A stretch of 9,391 nucleotides of DNA. Origin: Hyphomicrobiales bacterium. GTDB lineage: Bacteria > Pseudomonadota > Alphaproteobacteria > Rhizobiales > Beijerinckiaceae. Positions 1 to 5,998 of this stretch are shown here, one piece after another. The DNA is taken from contig JAQGKN010000240.1 in assembly GCA_028290085.1 (NCBI GenBank), positions 1-9,391 on the forward strand. Reading direction: 5' to 3'. The notes under the pieces were generated by a model. That model searched no databases. It saw nothing but the letters and a program-made list of their open reading frames with translations, and had not been told where the DNA came from. The first letter of the stretch is position 1. The number at the start of each line of letters is the position of its first letter. A program made the translations under genes and the position numbers.

Positions 1-437
1 GCCGCCAGCAGGTCGACAGCGGCACCAAGATGATCCATCTCGGCAAGAATACGACGAGCCGCATCATCTCGAAGGGCATCTCGGCGGGGCGTTCGAACAA
101 CACGTATCGCGGACAGGTGTCGGCGCATCGCAAGGCGACCAATGCGCGCAATTTCACCAATTGCGACTCGCTGCTGATCGGCGACACCTGCGGCGCGCAT
201 ACGATCCCCTACATCGAGGCGAAGAACGCCAGCGCGGTGTTCGAGCATGAGGCGACGACGTCGAAAATTTCCGACGATCAGCTGTTCTATTGCATGCAGC
301 GCGGGCTTTCGGCGGAGGAGGCGACAGCCCTCATCGTCAACGGCTTCGTGCGCGACGTGCTGCAACAGCTGCCGATGGAATTCGCGGTCGAAGCGCAGAA
401 ACTCATCTCGATTTCGCTCGAGGGATCTGTGGGCTGA
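1..437 (+). CDS. sufB: SufB, Fe-S cluster scaffold subunit (C-terminal part)
   Basis: The frame is open from the left edge (first full codon at 3), so only the last 144 residues are seen; the family is usually about 470-500 residues. SufB is the scaffold subunit of the cytosolic SufBCD complex on which Fe-S clusters are built. The fragment carries the end of the beta-helix core and the C-terminal helical region. The Cys in [15 protein letters not shown] (codon 162-164) aligns by spacing with E. coli SufB Cys405, and the EHE of [14 protein letters not shown] with E. coli Glu432-His433-Glu434, residues linked to cluster assembly at the SufB-SufD interface. SufB and SufD share this architecture, but the EHEATTSKI block and the position directly before sufC fit SufB. 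It is followed by sufC after 93 bp. Nothing suggests damage; the truncation is only the window edge. Confidence 0.96.
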   Translation, partial: RQQVDSGTKMIHLGKNTTSRIISKGISAGRSNNTYRGQVSAHRKATNARNFTNCDSLLIGDTCGAHTIPYIEAKNASAVFEHEATTSKISDDQLFYCMQRGLSAEEATALIVNGFVRDVLQQLPMEFAVEAQKLISISLEGSVG

Positions 438-468
438 GGCCCGGCTCACCCCATTTCCCAGCCCTTTC

Positions 469-500
469 GCGGACCCGGCCTCCACCGGTAACGGGTCCGC
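469..500 (+). other. GC-rich hairpin between sufB and sufC
   Basis: A perfect 9-bp inverted repeat, GCGGACCCG (469-477) and CGGGTCCGC (492-500), encloses a 14-nt loop in the 93-bp sufB-sufC gap. No T-run follows, so it is not a typical intrinsic terminator. Inside an operon such a stem could protect or delimit mRNA ends or partially attenuate, but that is inference. Confidence 0.45.
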
Positions 501-530
501 CACCGAAAAACCAGACGGACACGAACCAAC

Positions 531-1280
531 ATGCTCGAGATCAAGAACCTCCATGCCGAGATCGACGGCAAGAAGATCCTCAACGGCCTGACGCTGACCG
601 TCGCCGACGGCGAAGTCGCGGCCATCATGGGCCCGAACGGTTCCGGCAAGTCGACGCTCTCTTATGTCATCTCGGGCCGTGCGGGTTACGAGGTGACCGA
701 AGGCGAAGTGCTGCTCGACGGTGTCGATCTGCTGCAACTCGATGCGTCCGAGCGCGCGGCCAAGGGCGTTTTTCTCGCCTTTCAATATCCGCTGGAAATT
801 CCCGGCGTGACAACGATGACCTTCCTCAAGGCGTCGCTGAACGCACAGCGCAAGGCGCGCGGCGAAGCGGCTCTGTCCACGCCCGAGTTCATGAAGCGCG
901 TGCGTGCAGGCGCCGACAAGCTCGGTGTTGCGCAGGACATGTTGCGCCGTGCGCTCAATGTCGGCTTTTCCGGTGGCGAGAAGAAGCGCATGGAAATTCT
1001 CCAGATGGCGCTGCTGGAGCCGAAATTCGCAATCCTTGACGAGACCGATTCCGGCCTCGACATCGACGCATTGCGCATCGTCTCGGAAGGCGTCAACGCG
1101 CTGCGTTCGCCGCATCGCGGCTTCCTCGTCATCACGCATTACCAGCGGCTGCTCGATTACATCGTGCCCGACCGCGTGCATGTGATGTCGGCTGGGCGCA
1201 TCGTGAAGACGGGCGGCAAGGATCTGGCACTCGAGCTCGAGAAGACCGGTTATGCCGGATATATCGGCGAGGCGGCCTGA
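531..1280 (+). CDS. sufC: SufC, ABC-type ATPase of the SufBCD complex
   Basis: This 249-residue protein is the soluble ATPase that binds SufB and SufD; ATP-driven dimerisation of SufC reshapes the scaffold during Fe-S cluster assembly. It is not a transporter despite its ABC fold, and no membrane segment is seen. Visible motifs in order are Walker A GPNGSGKST (34-42), Q-loop Gln85 in AFQYP, ABC signature FSGGEKKR (146-153), Walker B with D-loop ILDETDSGLD (168-177, catalytic Glu171), and the switch His203 in ITHYQR. The DETDSGLD and SGGEKKR forms are characteristic of SufC. The length matches the family. Only a weak Shine-Dalgarno (GACGGA at 514-519) precedes the ATG, but the N-terminus MLEIKNLHA is standard for SufC. 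Its TGA overlaps the sufD ATG by one base, suggesting coupled translation. Confidence 0.98.
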   Translation: MLEIKNLHAEIDGKKILNGLTLTVADGEVAAIMGPNGSGKSTLSYVISGRAGYEVTEGEVLLDGVDLLQLDASERAAKGVFLAFQYPLEIPGVTTMTFLKASLNAQRKARGEAALSTPEFMKRVRAGADKLGVAQDMLRRALNVGFSGGEKKRMEILQMALLEPKFAILDETDSGLDIDALRIVSEGVNALRSPHRGFLVITHYQRLLDYIVPDRVHVMSAGRIVKTGGKDLALELEKTGYAGYIGEAA

Positions 1281-2632
1281 TGAATGCGCAGGTGACACCA
1301 ATGCGGACACCGGCCGAAATGAAGATCGCGGCCGATTACGAAACTGCGCGCGCGACCCTCGCAGGCCAGCACGATGTTGCACGTCTGCGCGACAACGCCT
1401 TCGGCCTGTTCCTCAACGCGGGGCTGCCGCATCGCCGCGTCGAGGCGTGGCATTACACCGATTTGCGTCAGGCGCTGCGCGAGGCGCTGCCGGTCGCGGC
1501 CGTGCCGTCGGCGACTGCCGTTCTCGCTCAGGGCGCGCGGCTGGAGGCTCTCGCGCCGCGCGTCGAGGGTGTCGATGCCGTGCGCATTGTGCTGGTCGAT
1601 GGCTTCTATATCTCCAGCCTGTCCGACATAGCGCGCGTGCCGCAAGGCGTGTCAGTTCGCGCGCTCGCAGACGTGCTGGAAGAGGGCGCTCCCGATCTGA
1701 TCGAGGCGCTCGCTGCGCCGGGTCTGGGCAGTGGCGACTCCGTACTGGCGCTGAACTCCGCCTTCATGCAGGGCGGTGTCGTGATCGACGTGGCGGCGGG
1801 CACGCAGGTTGCCGAGCCCATCGAGATCGTCACGATCAGCACCAATGACGAAGCGCAATCGCTCTATCAGCGCTCGCTCGTGCGCCTCGGCGCCGGGGCC
1901 AAACTGACGCTGGTCGAGACGGATGCGACCGAGGGCGCGCAGGCTGAGCAGCGGAATGTCGCGCTCGTCGTGAACCTCGGCACAGACGCGGTGCTGGATC
2001 ATGTGTTCGTGCCCGCGCAATCGTCGCCCGCATCCTCGCAGGTCGCGCACCTGCTGGTCACATTGGGACACGGCTGCGATCTCTCCTCCTTCACGCTTGC
2101 GCGTGGCGGCGGATTGATGCGGCGTCAGGCCTTCGTTCGCTTTGATGGCGAATATGCCAAGGCGCAGTTCTCGGGATCCAACCTGCTGAAGGGCCGTGAT
2201 CATTCCGACACGACGATGATTGTCGAGCACATCGCTCCGCATTGCGAGAGCCGCGAATATTTCAAGTTCGTGCTCGATGGTGATGCGACCGGCGTCTTCC
2301 AGGGCAAGGTGATTGTCGCGCCGGGTGCGCAGAAGACCGATGGCAAGATGAAGAGCCAGGCGATTCTCCTTTCGGATGGCGCGTCGATGAACAACAAGCC
2401 GGAGCTGGAAATATTCGCTGACGACGTCGTCTGCGGACATGGTGCGACGGTGGCACAGCTCGACGACGAGCAGGTCTTCTATGCGCAGTCGCGCGGCATC
2501 CCGAAGCCCGAGGCCGAGGCCATGCTGCTCGAAGCCTTTGTGGACGAGGCTACAGACTACGTGCGCCACGAAGGCCTGCGCGACATGCTGACGGCGCATA
2601 TTGCGGTGTGGCTTGCAGAGCGGAGAGACTGA
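1280..2632 (+). CDS. sufD: SufD, SufBCD complex subunit
   Basis: This 450-residue protein is the SufB paralogue that pairs with SufB and a SufC dimer; it is needed for iron acquisition and cluster assembly on the scaffold. The N-terminal helical part contains the RRVEAWHYTDLR motif (about residues 53-64) typical of SufD. A right-handed beta-helix core follows, and the C-terminal block reads VCGHGATVAQLDDEQVFYAQSRGI. Cys385 and His387 there correspond by motif to E. coli SufD Cys358 and His360, the His lying at the interface with SufB Cys405. The start is the ATG that overlaps the sufC stop as ATGA; the stop in turn overlaps the sufS ATG the same way. No truncation or frameshift is seen. Confidence 0.97.
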   Translation: MNAQVTPMRTPAEMKIAADYETARATLAGQHDVARLRDNAFGLFLNAGLPHRRVEAWHYTDLRQALREALPVAAVPSATAVLAQGARLEALAPRVEGVDAVRIVLVDGFYISSLSDIARVPQGVSVRALADVLEEGAPDLIEALAAPGLGSGDSVLALNSAFMQGGVVIDVAAGTQVAEPIEIVTISTNDEAQSLYQRSLVRLGAGAKLTLVETDATEGAQAEQRNVALVVNLGTDAVLDHVFVPAQSSPASSQVAHLLVTLGHGCDLSSFTLARGGGLMRRQAFVRFDGEYAKAQFSGSNLLKGRDHSDTTMIVEHIAPHCESREYFKFVLDGDATGVFQGKVIVAPGAQKTDGKMKSQAILLSDGASMNNKPELEIFADDVVCGHGATVAQLDDEQVFYAQSRGIPKPEAEAMLLEAFVDEATDYVRHEGLRDMLTAHIAVWLAERRD

Positions 2633-3864
2633 TGGACATGTCGACGCCCTATGACGTGCAGGCCATTCGCAAGGATTTTCCGATCCTGTCGGAACGTCCC
2701 TATGGAAAGCAGCTCGTCTATCTCGACAATGCCGCCTCCGCGCAAAAGCCGCGTCAGGTCATCGATCGCATGGTGCATGTCTACGAGCATGAATATGCGA
2801 ACGTGCATCGCGGCTTGCATTATCTCGCCAATGCCGCGACCGAAGCTTTTGAGGGCGCGCGCGAGAAGGTGCGCTCCTTCCTCAATGCCGAGTCCACGGA
2901 CGAGATCGTCTTCACGCGCTCGGCCACAGAGGCGATCAATCTGGTCGCAGCCTCCTTCGGCGAAGCCTTCATTCGCGAGGGCGACGAGATCGTGCTCTCG
3001 ATCATGGAGCATCATTCCAACATCGTACCCTGGCATTTTCAACGCGAGCGCAAAGGCGCGGTGCTGAAATGGGTCGACGTTGACGACGAAGGCCGCTTCT
3101 CGATCGAGGAGTTCGAACGCACGCTCACCGCGCGCACGAAGCTCGTCGCGATCACGCATATGTCCAACGTGCTCGGCACGGTGGTGCCGGTGAAGGAAAT
3201 CATCCGCATTGCCCATGCGCGCGGCATCCCTGTCATGGTCGATGGCTCGCAGGGGGCCGTGCATCTCGATGTCGACGTGCGCGATCTGGACGCGGATTTT
3301 TACGTGTTCACGGGCCATAAGGTCTATGGGCCCACCGGCATCGGCGTGCTCTACGGCAAGCGCGAATGGCTGGAGAAGCTGCCGCCGTTCAACGGTGGTG
3401 GCGAGATGATCGAGACGGTGACGATGGATCGCGTCACCTACAACACGCCGCCGCATCGTTTCGAGGCGGGCACGCCGCCCATCGTCCAGGCGATTGGGCT
3501 TGGGGCCGCGCTCGACTATATGCAGAACATCGGGCGCGACCGCATCCGTGCGCACGAGACCGCGCTCGGCGCCTATGCACAGGAGCGCCTGTCGCGGTTG
3601 AATTCGATCCGCATCTTCGGCACGGCGCCGGGGAAGGGAGCCATCGTCTCCTTCGAAATGAAGGGCGCCCATGCGCATGACGTGGCGACCGTGATCGACC
3701 GGTCCGGCGTCGCTGTGCGCGCCGGCACCCATTGCGCCATGCCGCTGATGTCTCGCTTCGGCGTGACATCGACTTGCCGTGCTTCCTTCGCGCTTTACAA
3801 CACGCAGGAGGAAGTCGAGGCCCTGGTCGAGGCGCTCGCCAAGGCAGAAGCTCTGTTCGCGTAA
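2632..3864 (+). CDS. sufS: SufS, group II cysteine desulfurase (PLP enzyme)
   Basis: SufS removes sulfur from L-cysteine, giving alanine and an enzyme-bound persulfide that feeds the SufBCD scaffold. From the ATG at 2632 it has 410 residues, close to the usual 405-415. The PLP Schiff-base lysine is Lys230 in TGHKVYGPTGIG. The cofactor-stacking His region is MEHHSN (about 125-130), and Asp204 in VDGSQG fits the pyridine-nitrogen ligand. The persulfide Cys is Cys368 in RAGTHCAMPLM; the 138-residue Lys-Cys spacing equals that of E. coli SufS (226 and 364). The short loop around this Cys and the RAGTHCAMPL motif mark group II rather than IscS/NifS. I chose 2632 because it forms an ATGA overlap with sufD and has GGAGA at 2622-2626; an in-frame ATG at 2638 is possible, and one at 2608 lies inside sufD without support. 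Confidence 0.97.
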   Translation: MDMSTPYDVQAIRKDFPILSERPYGKQLVYLDNAASAQKPRQVIDRMVHVYEHEYANVHRGLHYLANAATEAFEGAREKVRSFLNAESTDEIVFTRSATEAINLVAASFGEAFIREGDEIVLSIMEHHSNIVPWHFQRERKGAVLKWVDVDDEGRFSIEEFERTLTARTKLVAITHMSNVLGTVVPVKEIIRIAHARGIPVMVDGSQGAVHLDVDVRDLDADFYVFTGHKVYGPTGIGVLYGKREWLEKLPPFNGGGEMIETVTMDRVTYNTPPHRFEAGTPPIVQAIGLGAALDYMQNIGRDRIRAHETALGAYAQERLSRLNSIRIFGTAPGKGAIVSFEMKGAHAHDVATVIDRSGVAVRAGTHCAMPLMSRFGVTSTCRASFALYNTQEEVEALVEALAKAEALFA

Positions 3865-3876
3865 GGATTGACACCC

Positions 3877-4260
3877 ATGGCCGAGACCAACCAGAGCGAG
3901 TTCCAGCCAAACCGGCCCGATCTTGCGCTTGCCGAGGCAATCCCGCCCGCCGAACTCGACCGTCTCACGGAAGAGATCGTGGTGGCGCTCAAGACCGTGT
4001 TCGACCCGGAAATCCCGGTCGACGTCTACGAGCTTGGGCTGATCTACAAGATCGATATCGACGACTCGTGCTTCGTGAACATCGACATGACGCTGACGGC
4101 CCCGGCCTGTCCGGTGGCAGGCGAGATGCCGCAATGGGTCGAGAACGCGGTCAGCGCGGTGCCCGGCGTGTCCGGAGCCAAGGCGCATATGGTGTTCGAT
4201 CCGCCGTGGGATCAGAGCCGCATGTCCGACGAGGCCAAGGTTGCGCTGGACATGTGGTGA
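3877..4260 (+). CDS. sufT: SufT, DUF59/MIP18-family Fe-S maturation factor
   Basis: This is a small cytosolic protein of 127 residues, essentially one MIP18 (DUF59) domain with a roughly 30-residue variable N-terminus. Family hallmarks are FDPEIPVDVYELGLIY (Asp43-Pro44-Glu45), the TLTAPACPVAGEMP segment with the conserved reactive Cys78, and the C-terminal DPPWDQSRMSDEAK block, which resembles the same region in PaaD and SufT. SufT-type proteins are required for full Fe-S cluster maturation under high demand in other bacteria; the exact role here is inferred from the family and from lying between sufS and sufA. The ATG at 3877 was chosen because AAGGA (3863-3867) sits 9 nt upstream; an in-frame TTG at 3868 is too close to that site. 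The gene begins 12 bp after sufS. Confidence 0.93.
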   Translation: MAETNQSEFQPNRPDLALAEAIPPAELDRLTEEIVVALKTVFDPEIPVDVYELGLIYKIDIDDSCFVNIDMTLTAPACPVAGEMPQWVENAVSAVPGVSGAKAHMVFDPPWDQSRMSDEAKVALDMW

Positions 4261-4306
4261 GGCAACCTCTGCGTTGCTGTGCTACTTTATAAGGGTGAAC
4301 TCATTC

Positions 4307-4325
4307 GCCGGGCCTTGAACCCGGC
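4307..4325 (+). other. Hairpin just upstream of the sufA ribosome binding site
   Basis: GCCGGG (4307-4312) and CCCGGC (4320-4325) form a 6-bp all-GC stem with a 7-nt loop in the 79-bp sufT-sufA gap. It ends 2 nt before the AGGGAG ribosome binding site (4328-4333). It has no T-run. It might mark an mRNA processing end or tune translation of sufA; chance is also possible. Confidence 0.35.
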
Positions 4326-4339
4326 TGAGGGAGATAAGA

Positions 4340-4717
4340 ATGTCCAGTCCCAAGTCGCGCTTCAAGGTCGTTTCGTTGACTGACGCAGCGGCCGACCGTG
4401 TGCGTGAGATCATTGGCCAGGCTGACAAGCCCATCGCCGGCCTGCGCGTCGGCGTGAAGAACGGCGGCTGCGCCGGCATGTCCTACACAATGGAATTCGC
4501 CGATGCCGTCGGCCCTCACGACGAAGTGGTCGAGGACAAGGGCGTGCGCGTCCTCATCGACCCCAAGGCGATCCTGTTCCTTTTGGGAACGCAGATGGAT
4601 TTCCAGGTCTCGAAGCTGTCGTCCGGCTTCGTGTTCAACAACCCGAACCAGACCTCGGCCTGCGGCTGCGGCGAGAGCGTGGCCATCGAGCCTGCGAGTG
4701 CCGAGTTGATGGGGTAG
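4340..4717 (+). CDS. sufA: SufA, A-type Fe-S carrier (HesB/IscA family)
   Basis: This 125-residue protein is a single HesB-like domain. A-type carriers receive Fe-S clusters from the scaffold and deliver them to target apoproteins in the cytosol. The three cluster-ligand cysteines are present: Cys44 in KNGGCAGMSY, and Cys108 and Cys110 in the C-terminal SACGCGES. The spacing is that of the SufA/IscA/ErpA group; position at the end of a SUF operon favours SufA, since sequence alone does not cleanly separate these names. The ATG at 4340 is preceded by a good AGGGAG (4328-4333). The 79-bp gap to sufT is longer than the other gaps downstream of sufC. It is probably the last gene of the operon because the next gene is convergent. 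Confidence 0.95.
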   Translation: MSSPKSRFKVVSLTDAAADRVREIIGQADKPIAGLRVGVKNGGCAGMSYTMEFADAVGPHDEVVEDKGVRVLIDPKAILFLLGTQMDFQVSKLSSGFVFNNPNQTSACGCGESVAIEPASAELMG

Positions 4718-4738
4718 GTGAGGCGATACCTCCGTTGT

Positions 4739-4822
4739 CGTCATTGCGAGCCGTAGGCGAAGCAATCCAGAGCGATCTCGCGACTCCTGGATTGCTTCGT
4801 CGCTTTGCTCCTCGCAATGACG
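4739..4822. repeat. 84-bp interrupted palindrome (dispersed REP/MITE-like element)
   Basis: The outer arms CGTCATTGCGAG (4739-4750) and CTCGCAATGACG (4811-4822) are a perfect 12-bp inverted repeat. The inner arms CGAAGCAATCCAG (4758-4770) and CTGGATTGCTTCG (4787-4799) are a perfect 13-bp inverted repeat. Between outer and inner arms lie 7 nt on the left (CCGTAGG) and 11 nt on the right (TCGCTTTGCTC), with a 16-nt central loop. From memory, the half unit CGTCATTGCGAG...CGAAGCAATCCAG occurs in many copies in genomes such as Bradyrhizobium. No flanking target duplication is evident. It fills the convergent gap between sufA and the binding-protein gene, where its long stem could serve as a two-way transcription end. 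Confidence 0.85.
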
Positions 4823-4844
4823 CCCTGAGGGCCGCCTTGCCGTC

Positions 4845-5885
4845 TTACTTCGCCGGCTTGTAGGGCCCCAGATCCTTCACAGCAGCTTCCACGAAGGACA
4901 TGTCGACGATTGCATCGACATTGGCGTTCTTGTCGCCGACGAGTCCCTGTTCCTTGAAGAAGGCGAGGTCCTTTTTCATGCTGTCGATATCGAGGCGTCC
5001 GTCCACGTTGCAGGCGTGGGGGAAGATGCCGCGCAATTGCTCGACCTTCATGCCGAGGTTTTTCGACAGGATGGCGATGACCTCTTCGGCCTTGGCGTTT
5101 TTCGCCCATTGGCCGTTTTCCAGGGCATCGTTGTAGTCACGCACGCCGCGCACATAGGCTTTCATGAAGCGGCGGGCGATGTCGGTTTTCTCCTTGGCGA
5201 ATTTGTCGCCGTAGAAAATCATCGAGATCTGGTCGTTGGGGTAGAAGTCTTCCGTCGAAACCCAGCGCACGGCCGTCCCGTCGTTGACGAGCTTGGTGCC
5301 GAAGGGCTCCACCATCATCGAGGCATCGATGGCCTTGGACTGGAAGGCGGCGACCTGCGAGGGAAAGCCGAGGAACACGGTGTCGGCGTCCGCATAGGTG
5401 TGGCCACCCTTTTTCATGGCTTCGTTGATGACGGATAGCGAGGTGACGCCGGGAGCGGCGGCCGCGATTTTCAGGCCCTTGAGATCGGCGTAGCTCTTCA
5501 CGCGGCCCGAATCGATCAGGTCCTTGCGGATCATCAGGGTCTGGTACTGGTAGCCGGGCGCGGTGCGTCCACGGTCTGCCACGGCCCGGATGTCGATCCT
5601 GCGCGCGGCTGCGTTGTAGAGGCCGGCCGATGCGGCGCCACTGCCGACGTCCAGCTCGCCGGTTCCCAGAGGCGCGATCATCTTCGCGGCCGAATCGAAC
5701 ACGTTGAGCTTCACGTCGAGGTTTTCGGCGGCGAAATAGCCCCGCGCTTCGGCGAGATAGAAGCCCACATCGCCGCTGTTGCCGACAGAGCCGACGTTGA
5801 CGACGTCGGCGGCGAACACAGGGCTCGAGATCAAGGGAATGGTCAGGGCGGCAGCCCTGAACAGGGTGCCCAGCTTGAATATCAT
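4845..5885 (-). CDS. ABC transporter periplasmic substrate-binding protein, NitT/TauT (NMT1/SsuA-like) family
   Basis: This secreted protein has 346 residues from the ATG at 5885. The N-terminus is a Sec-type signal: Lys4 and Arg10 flank and precede a hydrophobic run, with likely cleavage after VFA at residue 25. The mature part has the two-lobed binding-protein pattern: NSGDVGFYLAEARGYFAAENLDV, GTGELDVGSGA, DLKGLKIAAAAPG, and the AIDASMMVEPF segment (about 185-195) typical of the family. Members bind nitrate, sulfonates, taurine, pyrimidine precursors and other small anions or organics; the ligand here cannot be told. The start was chosen over the in-frame GTG or ATG further upstream because GGAGGA (5890-5895) lies 4 nt before this ATG and the signal peptide begins correctly. 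No permease or ATPase gene is adjacent. The gene converges on the SUF operon. Confidence 0.9.
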   Translation of the reverse strand: MIFKLGTLFRAAALTIPLISSPVFAADVVNVGSVGNSGDVGFYLAEARGYFAAENLDVKLNVFDSAAKMIAPLGTGELDVGSGAASAGLYNAAARRIDIRAVADRGRTAPGYQYQTLMIRKDLIDSGRVKSYADLKGLKIAAAAPGVTSLSVINEAMKKGGHTYADADTVFLGFPSQVAAFQSKAIDASMMVEPFGTKLVNDGTAVRWVSTEDFYPNDQISMIFYGDKFAKEKTDIARRFMKAYVRGVRDYNDALENGQWAKNAKAEEVIAILSKNLGMKVEQLRGIFPHACNVDGRLDIDSMKKDLAFFKEQGLVGDKNANVDAIVDMSFVEAAVKDLGPYKPAK

Positions 5886-5899
5886 CGTTTCCTCCGGGC

Positions 5900-5985
5900 C
5901 GTTCCCTGCCACGCCCTTTGGCGTGGTCAGGTCCGACTTTGAGCTGAGAGCTTAAACGCTCTCAGCGCAGGCACAAGGAGGAACG
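5900..5985 (-). promoter_or_regulatory. Structured leader of the substrate-binding protein gene (possible three-way junction RNA)
   Basis: In the minus-strand transcript the 113-bp gap after the helicase can fold into three stems. The closing stem is CGUUC (5985-5981) with GAACG (5904-5900). Stem A is GCUGAGAGC (5966-5958) with GCUCUCAGC (5951-5943), 9 bp with a 6-nt loop. Stem B is 5931-5920 with 5915-5905, 11 bp with one bulged A (5927) and an AAAG loop. Short blocks GUGCC, GCUGAGAG, ACCUGA and AGGGAA occur in the same order as in TPP riboswitches. However, GAGAG is locked in stem A, the second helix is very weak, and the conserved GCGUAGGGA block is absent. A ligand-binding function is therefore only a possibility. 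Confidence 0.35.
5943..5966 (-). terminator. Possible terminator stem after the helicase gene
   Basis: A perfect 9-bp stem with a 6-nt loop (TTAAAC on the + strand) starts 33 nt beyond the helicase stop codon. The transcript continues UCAAAGUC, without a U-run, so intrinsic termination would be weak. It also takes part in the larger fold described for 5900-5985; the two readings are alternatives. Confidence 0.3.
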
Positions 5986-5998
5986 ATGCTTTGGCGGC

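Noticed and set aside
1652..2599. A 315-codon minus-strand frame inside sufD.
   Set aside because: Shadow of sufD caused by codon bias; no domain or start signal.
2557..4188. A 543-codon open frame on the minus strand opposite sufS and sufT.
   Set aside because: It is fully antisense to two well-identified genes, its product is a His/Arg/Asp-rich composition typical of antisense frames in high-G+C DNA, and it shows no recognisable domain.
4274..4293. TTGCTG and TATAAG as a promoter for sufA.
   Set aside because: The two boxes are only 8 nt apart, far short of the 16-18 nt needed.
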